Positions 20,701 through 30,537 of a stretch of DNA of 64,000 bases are shown one piece after another. The notes below the pieces were generated by a model. That model was not told where the DNA came from. It worked only from the letters and a program-made list of their open reading frames with translations, and did no database searches. Position 1 is the first letter of the stretch; each line of letters begins with the position of its first letter. The position numbers and the translations under genes were made by a program. Source of the DNA: Tritrichomonas musculus (taxonomy: Eukaryota; Parabasalia; Tritrichomonadida; Tritrichomonadidae); the NCBI GenBank assembly GCA_039105265.1, contig JAPFFF010000004.1:682001-746000 (forward strand), in the 5' to 3' direction.

Positions 20701-21229
20701 GAACCTTTTTTAGATAAAGTCGAAAAGCGTTTTGAATAACAAGGGCTTGAACATCTTGAGTTTTTTCTAAAATGAAATTTCGAACAAAATCTGCAGCCAA
20801 AATTTTGCTTTCTTCTTTGGAAGCTTGTGGTCTAGATTCTAAGTCTATTACTTGAACGCCGCCATAAGTCGAATTTTGATTGAAATATCTCGATGAACTG
20901 TTTGATTTTTGACTAGGCATTTCCTCTTTATCAATTGTATCTGCAGCATTAAGAAAATTTTGAATTTTCTTAGATTGAGGATTTAATTCGCCAGGTGTAT
21001 GTGGAGGAGTGTAATCCGGAAATTCATCTTCATCAGGTGATTTTAAAGCTTTTAAATTTTTTTGAGTAATAGATTTTTTTGTATATTGATTATTGGATTT
21101 GAGAATTGCTGTACTTGAATTGACTTTTGGTTTGACAATTCTTGCCAGGTTAATTGGTCGAGTATCTGGATTTTCTGGATCAACTGATATATTTTGAGTG
21201 TGCTTTATGCTATACATAAAGCGCTTCAT
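17732..21229 (-). CDS. Sfi1/IQ-type repeat protein, probable centrin or calmodulin-binding cytoskeletal protein
   Basis: 1165 aa. After a disordered N-terminus (about 1-150) there is an IQ-like motif VIQNAFRLYLKKVHWKR near residue 165. Spaced aromatic-tryptophan helices follow across 180-560: FLCWRLV, IRLWAYTTRKRRNHW, FFQMWHRYVKW, HRAWLKFLQK, FRSWYTLI, MNSWYLISK and FRLWIRFIR. This is the pattern of Sfi1 centrin-binding repeats found at spindle poles, centrosomes and basal-body fibres. The C-terminal half (about 600-1165) shows no domain I recognise. It is GC-richer, with long stretches of synonymous G/C-ending codons, unlike the AT-rich first half. The role in the mastigont or basal-body apparatus is inferred from the repeats. 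Confidence 0.65.
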   Translation of the reverse strand: MKRFMYSIKHTQNISVDPENPDTRPINLARIVKPKVNSSTAILKSNNQYTKKSITQKNLKALKSPDEDEFPDYTPPHTPGELNPQSKKIQNFLNAADTIDKEEMPSQKSNSSSRYFNQNSTYGGVQVIDLESRPQASKEESKILAADFVRNFILEKTQDVQALVIQNAFRLYLKKVHWKRCIGIHIQYHMRLKRLTFLCWRLVNTNDPVKLEKLFSKFSEFYEFIKNRFKVREIVPFRLFYISGRLFLPEGYTATVVYSFIYLMSMPLLHRIIRLWAYTTRKRRNHWKTLQFIRFTSKKLTCYGQIYHFFQMWHRYVKWKKLEKNAKKSDKFLSINAKEVNPRWNVLERKMNTKRIHILRANEHSQRRICAKAIRALYNRSIETIAEAQIIETSDNFRNLHLQMLAHRAWLKFLQKKSQETQTLRDCFRSWYTLIYEHAERDFLFDLSTMKHDNMKLIKIMNSWYLISKERKIKAMGMMLKTQANPSLCLAIIFMLKNEFELFYSTLTFRLWIRFIRSRNRWKNFARWSDHVDPDRETKQIILTELRRVANLRLLRRIYVSAGAFFPRHVGFSFELTKREYVAGRVLDAKLAHAHIYAQKEWAFLTEGKKKQEPPIYTWETLVRCFLLRLNSLKKFDSKENGSNKQSQANASNANSNFTSTSNLNLDLNADGSGVEKNPYFEKFRSFDELTDAIQKNTSLLRGRLTVKMSRDKAVLAGMVSHISASKVSQSIDGFTTMGTFTFVKSPVHDMSNMKDKVIVFPDLNESIACLLRELRDAPPKIPYNFEEKRDELVEAFHQRLRDPQTLTKKTGRFGSAMSLLMTSMMQLAAGPTPDPTALQPNKNPLISSYQSTSSQKSLTLMPENGPDLTLDLTSINTGSGVDTDSKTDLFEQLLASSRSVHTPGLMSSRGRNLSSRTFSIGGEEREDERKFFTIDYFKNTLEQTGSYDQMISSVCRFIIDTSGVMLDCQAKTDLNSNSEEIQPDADPSMLHKMTRNIAHFLAQMAGIKDLSKVPRKVNAPSYAQEAVIAVLAIHKALMKTSLSQYCDQVPFSKPVVVGDDLFAYTLNKVWNDSKKKYTKIEIPIGLKSIKQFSSLSKSSRFGSVTFGSMVMSLGTFSMSSTASLIDEPITSRDVFTSCFLLPYIMSFDSITDFSKDEIVSKISK

Positions 21230-21700
21230 TGTTGATTAAATTTAAATAACGAACTCTTTTCATATCAAACTTTAATTCAAATTAGTATATTGAAAAAGTT
21301 TAACTTTTTAATACCATATTTGAATATGAAAAAAATAGATATTTCTCATATAAAAACTATAAATTACTATAAATAACAATCAAATAATAATTTTTCAATT
21401 AAAATATTTATATTTATTAGCAGATATGTTAAATCTTTATAAAAAGATTTGATTCTAATATTTGAATTTTGGTTAATATGAAGCAAAATGTTGATTTCAT
21501 TTACAAATAATATGAATAGAAATTAAAATTAAAAATTAACAAATCATAAGTCCAGAAATATGGAAATTATTTAAAATATTTTTTTTAAATACTTTACAAA
21601 AGATTTTCTGAATAAAATTCAATTTTTTGAAACGATGTTTGGCTGTGTGGTTAAATTGAAATAGAATTTAAAGAGAAATACTGAGTTATTTGCTCAAATA
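21230..21700. other. AT-rich divergent spacer
   Basis: Separates the minus-strand Sfi1-like gene from the plus-strand saposin gene and so holds both promoters. No clear motif beyond A/T runs was seen. Confidence 0.5.
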
Positions 21701-22267
21701 ATGACAATTTTTTTTATGTTATTTGATTTAGTTATAAGTTGGAAATATCCAACATTTGATGAACTCAATGTTCAGTGTGGAATTTGTAAATACATTACAA
21801 ATCGTTTTGAGAATGATACTTCTAAAATTGATATACAATTGATACCTTCAACAGGAACATTATGTGAAAAAGATAAAGAAAATGAAATTTGTAAAAGTAC
21901 AGAAGCGATCGCAAAAAATTTTCAAAATGCTACAAATAAAACCAATTATTGTAGAAGAACTGGCTTTTGTCCTGAGGAAGTTCCTGAAGGTATTGTTGGT
22001 CAAAAATGCCAAATATGCATGATGGCATCAAAGCACCTCTTACATTATTCTATTAATGATAGACTAGCAGCATTTCATAATTTTTGCAACACGAGTAACT
22101 TAATAACAAGTCTCTTTTGTGGTGATGTGTATGATGAAAGTATAGAAGATTTTCTCGATGATCTAGAAGATTTACAGAATCCTTTCAAATTTTGTCATTT
22201 ATCACATTTTTGTAGAGATAAACCAAAGCCTAAAGAGAAAAAGGAATATGATAATGATGACCTATAA
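21701..22267 (+). CDS. Secreted protein with two saposin-B domains (SAPLIP)
   Basis: 188 aa with a hydrophobic N-terminus (TIFFMLFDLVISW) that can act as a signal peptide. Two successive six-cysteine modules follow the saposin pattern CxxC ... C ... C ... Cx5C: CGIC...LC...IC...YCRRTGFC (about 27-88), then CQIC...FC...FC...FCHLSHFC (about 105-170). The fold binds and perturbs lipid membranes. The family includes lysosomal saposins, amoebapores and the saposin-like proteins of trichomonads. The tail is charged (KPKEKKEYDNDDL). Whether it is lytic or a lipid carrier cannot be told from sequence. All twelve cysteines are present, so the gene looks intact. Confidence 0.82.
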   Translation: MTIFFMLFDLVISWKYPTFDELNVQCGICKYITNRFENDTSKIDIQLIPSTGTLCEKDKENEICKSTEAIAKNFQNATNKTNYCRRTGFCPEEVPEGIVGQKCQICMMASKHLLHYSINDRLAAFHNFCNTSNLITSLFCGDVYDESIEDFLDDLEDLQNPFKFCHLSHFCRDKPKPKEKKEYDNDDL

Positions 22268-22380
22268 TCTATTTGTTTTATAAAGTTTGTTTATTAATTT
22301 TTTATATTCAAAAGTTGAGCTTAATTCGATTGAAATTTTCTAAAGGAAATAGAATTCGTTAAATAATTCAAAAACTCTTA

Positions 22381-24081
22381 ATGTCAAATGCGAAAGAATT
22401 AAATTGGAGAATTGCTTTTTCAGATAAAACAACCGGAATTGCTTCAGTGCCACAATGTTTGACCGCAGGCGATGTTTTTGGCGATGGATCAAATCGAATA
22501 TTAATTGTATCTCTTGACCAAAAGCTTATTTGTTTCGAAGGTTCGCGAATTACGCACGAAATTACTCTGCCTGATATGCCAAGTGGAATTTGTATTCATT
22601 ACAGTGGTAAATCGAAAGGTGGTATTCCTCTTGTTGCTGTAGGTGCGGGCAACAGTGTTCTCTTTTTTTTAAACATGCGTGGTTATTCAAAGTTTTCACT
22701 TCCTCCTCCATTCAAAAGCAAAGACGAAGAAAGAATTTATGACCAATTCAAATCTGGATCTTTATCCCTATCTGATTTACAACAAGAATTAAAAGCCGCG
22801 AAAGAGCGAGGTACTTCACTTTGCCAGCAATCAATTTCATTCCTTCGAGCAGATCTCTCAACAAAATCGGCATGCGATAATTGTCGTGATATATTATCTC
22901 AAATTTCAGAGTCAGACTGCATTACTACGCTTTCATCTATTAAAGTGAACGCAGTTGTAAATGATTTATCAACTCGAATTCTCATTGGTACAGAATCGCG
23001 TACTTTATTATTATTAGACGCCAAAGACAGCAAAGTTGAGAAAAAATGGGAACTTGGAGCTCCTGCATCTGTTATACGAGCAAGTGGATATCAAACTGGT
23101 AACTCACTCATTGCTGTTGTTACTCGAGATAGATCAATTCGACTTATATCTAATTTAGCAGATGAAATTGCAAATGTTAGTTGTGAATCCCTTCCTGTTG
23201 ATGTAGCTATATGTGGAGGGAATGTTTATGTTGCATTGATGTCACGATTAGTAAAAATATTTGATTCAGCTGGAAAATTACTCGAAACAGTTGCTTTTGA
23301 AAACCATATTATCTCACTTGTATCCATAAACATCGAATTACGCCAACTTACGTGCTGTTGTGTTGCCACAGAAGACGGAGAAATGACTTTCCTTGATAGA
23401 GCTACTCGTTTGTCATCATTTAGAGCCGATGAAGGTATTTCATCAATGTTTTTTGGTCAAGTAGGACGCGAACCGCACAACCTATTAACAATTTCCCGTC
23501 AAGGAGGACTTTTTTTGAGAACATTATCTCGAATACCAAATTCTATTAGAGGCAATAATAAAGGCGAAGCAGAAGAAGCTCCATCTCCAATACCAGTACC
23601 AAAGAAAACCAAACTATTTATTGACAAATGCGAAGAAGAAAGAGCGAATGCATCCGAAATGCACAATCAATGGAAAAACTCCCTTAGATATCTTTATTTA
23701 CTTGCTGCAAATACTTATGCTCAGATTATTGAAGATTCAGTTGTACCAACTGTTGAAGATGTCTCATTTACATCTAAAATATCGGGAATGGGACCCGAAT
23801 TTTTACTAACAGTTCAAATTGTTAATAGTGGAAATGATGTCATTTCAATGGTGAAGGTTATTCCAAAGTTTAATCCTAAAATATACAAAATTTCACCAGA
23901 TTTTATAACCGTTCCTCCAATGGTCTCAGGTTATCAGTATGTTGCCAAGTTTTCTGTGGTTTCTATAGATAAGGATGGAAAATCGGATACAATAAATATA
24001 ATTGCAACATCCCCAACATCGCCTACGCCATTGTGCTCAAATATTGTTCAAGTTCCTGTTTCTCAATTTCCCGTTGAATGA
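22381..24081 (+). CDS. BBS1: BBS1, BBSome subunit 1
   Basis: 566 aa, close to the usual length (human about 593). The N-terminal propeller has CLTAGDVFGDGSNRILIVS, NMRGYSKFSLPPPFKSK and ISFLRADLS, which match from memory the human segments around LALADLHGDGEYKLVVG and NLRPYFKFSLPQLP. Later FGQVGREPHNLLTISRQGG matches FGRYGREDNTLIMTTRGG. The last ~110 residues form the GAE-like beta sandwich. BBS1 is the BBSome subunit that contacts ARL6/BBS3 and cargo tails during transport in cilia. Its presence fits an organism with flagella. The reading frame is uninterrupted. Confidence 0.9.
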   Translation: MSNAKELNWRIAFSDKTTGIASVPQCLTAGDVFGDGSNRILIVSLDQKLICFEGSRITHEITLPDMPSGICIHYSGKSKGGIPLVAVGAGNSVLFFLNMRGYSKFSLPPPFKSKDEERIYDQFKSGSLSLSDLQQELKAAKERGTSLCQQSISFLRADLSTKSACDNCRDILSQISESDCITTLSSIKVNAVVNDLSTRILIGTESRTLLLLDAKDSKVEKKWELGAPASVIRASGYQTGNSLIAVVTRDRSIRLISNLADEIANVSCESLPVDVAICGGNVYVALMSRLVKIFDSAGKLLETVAFENHIISLVSINIELRQLTCCCVATEDGEMTFLDRATRLSSFRADEGISSMFFGQVGREPHNLLTISRQGGLFLRTLSRIPNSIRGNNKGEAEEAPSPIPVPKKTKLFIDKCEEERANASEMHNQWKNSLRYLYLLAANTYAQIIEDSVVPTVEDVSFTSKISGMGPEFLLTVQIVNSGNDVISMVKVIPKFNPKIYKISPDFITVPPMVSGYQYVAKFSVVSIDKDGKSDTINIIATSPTSPTPLCSNIVQVPVSQFPVE

Positions 24082-24915
24082 AATATAAATTTACTTTTAT
24101 GATTTGAAATGGAATGAAAGTGCCAAATAATAATATTGATGTATTTAGATATATTGTAAAATTTCTAAAAAAATATATAATATACTTTTTTTTTATTATT
24201 ATTTTATCTTTTTTTATGTTTCAGATTATTTATATAAATTAGAGAGAAATGATTATATCAGTAAAATGATTTTAATTCATGAATAATAATACTTTCAATT
24301 GAAAAAAATATATTCTAGAGACTTGATAAATCATTTTTCCCCTTATTAAAGTACGCATCTGTATAATAAATCATAATAACAAGTTGAGGCGATTTTAAAT
24401 TGAAAATCGTTATATTCCTATTGAATCAAAATATTAAAAAAGTATGAGTTATTAAAAATAATAGTCATGAATTATGTAACTGACTGATTCTCTTAAACCA
24501 AAAAAATGAAAATATAATAAAGCCAAAAAAAATTAATATTATAATTAACAATTGTTAATTGTTTGCCAGCGTAAAAAATCCCACAACAAATGATGTTCAG
24601 GATAAATGCCGGAGAATTGTGTATCCGATTTATGAATGGCGAAATTTCACGATGAAATCCACCGGCCAAATCGGAATGATTTCAATTCAATGAAACAGTT
24701 TATTTTAAATTGAAATTAGAATATAAAGTTTCTCAAATTATAAATTTAAATATCTTTTAACTTTACAAATAATTTTTAATAAAAACAATCTTTTATAAAT
24801 TTTAATATAATGTTATAATCAAATTATCAATTATAATAATACAAATATTTTGTATCTCCATAAAAAGAGCCTTTTTTATTCATAGATATTAATCGTTTTT
24901 TAAACTCGCTAAACA
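24082..24915. other. Spacer with a GC-richer, foldable island
   Basis: Mostly AT-rich. At about 24565-24680 there is a GC-richer island. GCCGG (24608) can pair with CCGGC (24662) and TCCGATTT (24624) with AAATCGGA (24668); the two helices interleave. A 33-codon frame with TGA also runs through it. No gene was recognised. Confidence 0.45.
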
Positions 24916-27388
24916 ATGTCAATTCAAGACTATTTATCAAAAATGAAAGCGATACAAGATTCAATTCTCAAATACATTGATAATGATGTATGTTCTATTA
25001 TAAATTTTTCTCATTTAATAAAATTAATTGATGATTTAAAAATTCGAAGCAATAAGCACGAACTCAAGTCAGTACTTCACATACTTGTAAATATAGCAAG
25101 TAATCATCGTCGAAGTCCCACTTTCTTTAAAAAAAATAGAGAAAATCATCAAAAAATTGAAAAAAAGCATCAAAGAACATTTTTCAAATCATTCAATTTT
25201 CACTATTTTTAGTAGCGACAAAAGAATTCTTTTATTTCTTATAGAAAATGAAATATTATTCATAGACGAAAACATTTCTTCAATAATTACAAATAATTGT
25301 CAATTTAAAGCCGAATTTTATAAAGATTATTTTTTCAAGCACTTTAGACAGTTTATGAAAAGTGCCGATATTCAAGAAGCATTAGACAAACTTCCAAAGG
25401 AATATGAAGAAAAGCAAAAACTTGGCGAAAATGACGAATATATTTGTGGTTTAATTCGAGAAGATCGAATTGAAGATTTTATTTCATTTGTTAAAACAAG
25501 ACAAATTCCGCTTTCAAGTAAAATTCACAAATCGATATTTGAAACGAATTCATTTTTGAGTAAAGAAGATCCATCATTGATTGAATATGCCGCATTTTTT
25601 GGATCAATTAAAATATTTCAGTATTTATTAAAGAGGAAAGTTGATTTGAATCGGAAATTGTTGCTTTATGCAACTCACAGCGAAAGTTTAGAATTAATTC
25701 AAATTCTTGAAAAGAAACATTTGGAGCTTGATGAGAATATATATGAAGAATGCTTTTATGAATCAATTAAAAGTTATTATAACGATATTGCTATTTATAT
25801 TCAAAATAATTATTTGCGAGATTTTGATGAAAATCGCCATTTCAATCAACGTTTTGAAAGTTACAATTTTGATTTTATTGAAGAAAAAAATGTCAGTCGC
25901 TTTTCTATCTATAGTTTATGTGAATATGATTACTATTGTCTTGTTGATATGGCTTTAAAAAAAGTATCAGATGAAAAAATCGAAGAGGATTTGAATAAAT
26001 TGACAGGATTTCAAATTGCTGTTGAAAAAGGCAATATTGAGATTGTTCATCTTTTACTAGATAATGAAAAAATTAATATCAATAATGAAGAGAGAGGGAA
26101 AACAGCATTATATTGTGCCGTTGAAAATGAAAATATTGAAATGACTAAAATTTTACTGTTAAATGAAAATATTGATGTCAATCTTTCTTATGTATCGTTT
26201 GTTAGCAATCGTGAAGATTCATTTAAAATGAATGCACTTCATATTGCTGTTGAAAAAGAAAACATTGAAATAGTTAAACTTTTATTGGCAAATGAAAAAC
26301 TTGATATTAATTCTTATTGTAAATCTTTTGAAAAAAAGAACAATGAAATAGAAAAAACAGCATTACATATTGCTGTTGAAAAAGAAAACATTGAAATAGT
26401 TAATCTTTTATTGGCAAATGAAAAGCTTGATGTTAATTCTTATTGTAAAACTTCTGAAAGAAAGTATTATGAAAAGGAAAAAACAGCATTACATATTGCA
26501 GTTGAAAAAGCAAACATTGAAATAATTAAACTTTTGTTATCTAACGAAAAAATCGGTATTAACCTTCTTTTAAAATCAAATAAAGAAGATAAAACAGCAT
26601 TGTATATTGCAATTGAAAAAGAAAACATTGAAATAGTTAATCTTTTATTGGCAAATGAAAAACTTGATATTAATGCTTATTGTAAAATTTCTGATAAAGA
26701 AGAAACAGCATTGCATCATGCAATTGAAAAAGCAAATATTGAAATAGTTAAGCTTTTATTATCCAATGAAAAAATCGATATTAATCTTCCATATAAATCA
26801 GATGAAGTAGAAGAAACAGCATTGCATATTGCAATTGAAAAAGCTAATATTGAAATTGTTAAGCTCTTATTATCCAATGAAAAAATCGATATTAATCTTC
26901 CATTTAAAATTTCATTTTCTAGGTCAAGAAGGCATGGAGATGAAGAAATTGAATTAAACCTTCAAGCAGAAATGTCAGCTCTGTATATGGCTGTCGATAA
27001 TCAGCATATCGAAATAGTTAAACTTTTAATATCAGAAAAGAATCTTGATATAAATTTTTTCCTTAATCAAATGGATGAAGCAGAGAAATTTCAAAAAACG
27101 CCATTACATGTAGCTATTGAAAAAGAAAATATTGAAATTGTTAGGCTTTTAATGACAAGAGAAGACCTTGATATCAATATTGCGTGCAAAACATCAATCA
27201 AAAACTTCGAATATACAAATTTATATGGCTATTATGATGACTATGAAATAACCAAAGAAGAAGAAAAGACAGCATTAAACCTTGTTAAAAAAACATTACC
27301 TCCCTCTCAATTTAAAATAATCATATCTTTATATTTTAAATATGAATTAATTTTTTATAATTTAATTATTTTTATGCTAATTATATAA
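24916..27388 (+). pseudogene. Ankyrin-repeat protein with DUF3447-like N-terminus, one frameshift
   Basis: Two overlapping frames make one family-typical protein. The first (ATG at 24916, MSIQDYLSK) runs to 25212. The second carries on from about 25140 with EHFSNHSIFTIFSSDKRILL and the ankyrin array. The switch falls at the A8 run 25129-25136 (TTTAAAAAAAATAG): removing or adding one A-sized step joins them. About ten ankyrin units follow, each with TALHIAVEKENIEIVKLLL and long variable linkers, almost identical at DNA level. The C-terminus (SLYFKYELIFYNLIIFMLII) does not look like ankyrin. The break may be a real mutation or a homopolymer sequencing error. If it is an error, this is an intact gene of about 824 codons. 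Confidence 0.7.
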
Positions 27389-27457
27389 TATATCATTACT
27401 GAAGAATAATGCAAATAAATTGTTTGATAAAAAAGATAAAATGATTTGAAATTTGAA

Positions 27458-28195
27458 ATGGAGGTAAAGTTCTTTGAACTCAGTTTATTTATTGCTATTG
27501 AAAAAAGAAATATCGAAATCATTAAGCTTTTGCTGGCCAATGAAAAACTTGATATCAATTTTCCATGCAAGTCAATAACAAAGGCAGGAAAAAATGAACT
27601 GAAAACAAATGTGTTGACGAAAGAAAAAAAGACAGCATTTCATTCTGCTGTTTTATATGGAGATGTTGAAATTATTAAACTTTTAATGATGAATGAAAAG
27701 CTTGATATTAATCTTTTATATCAAAATATAGACAATTGTAGTTTTCAAGAAAAAAAAGAAGAAAAAACTGCATTACAGATTGCAGTTGAAAATGATAATT
27801 TTGAAATATTTAATCGTTTGATTATAAATGAAAATACCGATGTTAATCTAGAATATAAGCGAGTTATCGAAAACAATTTATGGAAAAAAACAGCACTATA
27901 TATTGCAGTCGAGAAAGAAAATATTGAAATGGTAAAGATTTTAACTTCACATAAAAAAATTGATATAAATATTCCATATAAAACAAATGAAAATGGCGGA
28001 TATGAAAAAAGATCGATTTTGAATCTTGCCATTGACATGAAAAATGTTGAAATAGTTAGACTTTTACTTGAAAATAACAAAATTGATATTAATTATACAT
28101 GTATGGAAACCTTCTCTGGTATAATTGAAGAAGAATGGACAGCTTTATATAAACTTAATTTCATAAGTCGGAATATAGGTGAAATTTTACCATAA
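27458..28195 (+). pseudogene. Ankyrin-repeat gene fragment
   Basis: ATG at 27458 opens a frame of about 245 codons holding five ankyrin units of the same subtype as the preceding gene (IAIEKRNIEIIKLLLANEKLDIN). It has no N-terminal DUF3447-like domain, and its last unit breaks off at EEWTALYKLNFISRNIGEILP. It lies only 70 bp after the previous ankyrin frame in the same direction. It is probably a displaced 3' part or a partial tandem copy, not a full gene. Confidence 0.6.
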
Positions 28196-28382
28196 CCGTT
28201 GAAAAATATTCAAAATTTTACTTTTATTTGAGTGTTATAACAAATTAGTGAATTTTCATTCCAAAAGACAAATCAATATATATTATTATCTCAAAAATTT
28301 GTGTTGAAACACTTGCAAATGGATTATTCTATTGAATGTAAAATATTGTATTAGATAAACAGAAATAATATCCCGTATATGA

Positions 28383-30071
28383 CGAATAATTGAAGAAATA
28401 TCCCCGAATAATGAATTGAACAAAATACTTTTGAGTGATAACCAACTTTTCAAACAATGTTTAGAAGAAGATCCTAAAGAACGACAGACAATTGATGATT
28501 TAATCAACGAACTATTAGATATTTTACTTAATCATCATCAATTAGCTATTTTATTTAATTCTAAAATTAAATCGAATGAAAAATATTATTCAACACTCTT
28601 CTATAACCGAGACCAATTATATTCTGATAAACGCAGCGAAGGAGACAACAAAATAGCTATTCATTATTTATCACTTGATGCTGATCAAAATGATCCAGAA
28701 GCACAAATTTATCTTGGTTTAATTTATTATTTCGGAGAATATATAACACGAGATATTAACAAAGCTATTCATTATTATTCACTTGCTGCTAATCAAAATG
28801 ATCCAAAAGCACTATTTATTCTTGGTGCATTTTATTATAAAGGAGAATATATAACACGAGATATTAACAAAGCTATTCATTATTTATCACTTGCTGCTGA
28901 TCAAAATGATCCAAAAGCACATTTTATACTTGGTTTAATTTATTATAAAGGCGAATATATAACACGAGATATTAACAAAGCTATTCATTATTTTTCACTT
29001 GCTGCTAATCAAAATATTTCAGAAGCACAAATTATTCTTGGTGCATTTTATTATAAAGGAGAATATATAACACGAGATATTAACAAAGCTATTCAATATT
29101 TTTCACTTGCTGCTGATCAAAATGATCCAAAAGCACAATTTATTCTTGGCGAAATTTATTATAAAGGAGAATATATAACACGAGATATTAACAAAGCTAT
29201 TCATTATTATTCACTTGCTGCTGATCAAAACGATCCAAAAGCATAATTTTATCTTGGAATTGAATATTATAAATCGATTGATATAAAAAAATGCATTCAT
29301 TATTTGATTCGATCATCTCTGAATGGCTGCAAAGAAGCATGTTTTGCAGTTGGATATTTGTATCATGAAGGAAAGTACATGAAGAGAAACATCGAACGAT
29401 CTATTCGTTTTTATAAAGAGGCATCATCATTCAACATTCAATATGCGAAGAACAACCGCGGAATTATTTACAAAAAAGGATTTGAAGACAAAATTGAACC
29501 AAGGCTTGGCTCATCGATTGATTATTTTAAAGAAGCGATTAGACAAAAGAATGATAAAGTATCAATGTACAACTTAGCACATCTATATTTGTATGAAGAA
29601 CCAATAAAAGACAGCATCGATAAATCGATCGAGTTATTAGTTCGATCATTGAATGAAGGATTTTATCCATCATTTGAATTATTGTGCATTTCATTAATCA
29701 AAAAATATGGGAATGATTTTGATTCAATCACGAAAAGGCTTGATGAACAAACAAGCCATTTTAATAAATATAAAACTCCGATTCTTGTAATTGTTGGAAA
29801 CTACATATCATACAAATCTTTTTATGAGATGAAATATTTAGAATACAAAAACGTCGATTTTTTATATAATGTTTTGTTTGAACCCATTCGATCAGACGAA
29901 ATTACAAAAGCCAAAGAAAACCAACAAAAACAAAAACAAAATCCAAAAATCAAAGAAATTTCGAAAGAATTTTATGAAGGATTTGCATATTTTACAGGTT
30001 CTGGTGGCATTTTTTTATTTCTTGGCGGAAATATTAAGATTAACGTCAAAAAATTTCGGCTCCATGCCTAA
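28383..30071 (+). pseudogene. 5'-truncated kinase-Sel1 gene with one internal stop
   Basis: The frame opens after a TGA at 28380. It soon shows QLFKQCLEEDPKERQTIDDLINELL, the last helix of a protein kinase domain, so the kinase body is missing. Five to six nearly identical 36-residue Sel1 repeats follow (YYKGEYITRDINKAIHYLSL type). At 29244-29246 the expected AQ (GCA CAA) reads GCA TAA. Beyond it the same frame continues with FYLGIEYYKSIDIKK and more divergent Sel1 repeats to 30071. There is no ATG at the 5' end. The intact gene at 30538-35457 has the same kinase-then-Sel1 plan, so this is a decayed relative beside it. Confidence 0.75.
28647..29244 (+). repeat. 108-bp tandem Sel1 repeats
   Basis: Five to six units of 108 bp (36 codons) are nearly identical in DNA, including silent sites. 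They must be recently amplified or homogenised. Confidence 0.9.
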
Positions 30072-30123
30072 AAGCCCGAGGCAAATTATTCCAAATTAAT
30101 ACTATGATTATTAAATAAAGTTA

Positions 30124-30180
30124 ACAAATTTTGCAATTCACTTTTTGAGCTGAAGGCTCAAAAAGTGAAGAAAAATTTGT
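30124..30180. repeat. Perfect 14-bp stem hairpin with outer imperfect stem
   Basis: TTCACTTTTTGAGC, loop TGAAG, GCTCAAAAAGTGAA, flanked by ACAAATTTT and AAAATTTGT that extend the pairing. It lies just downstream of the broken Sel1 gene. Confidence 0.85.
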
Positions 30181-30299
30181 AATTCTCGCGGACACTTTTT
30201 GAATATTTTTTATTAAAAAGTTGTATAAGTAACATTATTTTAACATAAAAAGTTATGTTTTCAAAGTATTCAAAAAGTGGCCTTGCGAGAATTTTTAAT
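30181..30299. repeat. Second foldback, arms about 30 bp
   Basis: AATTCTCGCGGACACTTTTT near 30181 is answered by AAAAAGTGGCCTTGCGAGAA near 30272. An inner hairpin AACATAA / TTATGTT lies in the loop. Together with the preceding hairpin it looks like a small foldback (MITE-like) element; a 9-bp inverted repeat AAAATGCCA / TGGCATTTT follows at 30338-30370. Confidence 0.6.
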
Positions 30300-30370
30300 T
30301 TTTTTAATATTTGTATTTTTTAAGACAGAAATTTCAGAAAATGCCAGTGCCATTCCGCTAATGGCATTTT

Positions 30371-30537
30371 GCTTGTTGTGTTGCAAATTTGACCGAAGTG
30401 GCCATGGCGATATCATTATTAGATATATATTGTCATTTGCCATTCATAATGAAAAAACTCAGCCAAACACCAAAATCAATAGAAATATTAAAATAAAAAA
30501 TTGTTTTATAAAATAATATATTTTGACTTTCAAATAT
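30371..30537. other. Spacer between the Sel1 relic and the kinase-Sel1 gene
   Basis: Short mixed-composition stretch. No supported gene. Confidence 0.5.

Noticed and set aside
29244-29246. Stop codon reassigned or read through in the Sel1 gene
   Set aside because: TAA is used as a normal stop elsewhere in the window, and the gene also lacks its 5' part, so simple decay is more likely.
30277-30516. 79-codon frame MALREFLIFL...
   Set aside because: It starts inside a foldback arm, has no similarity I recognise and spans an inverted repeat.
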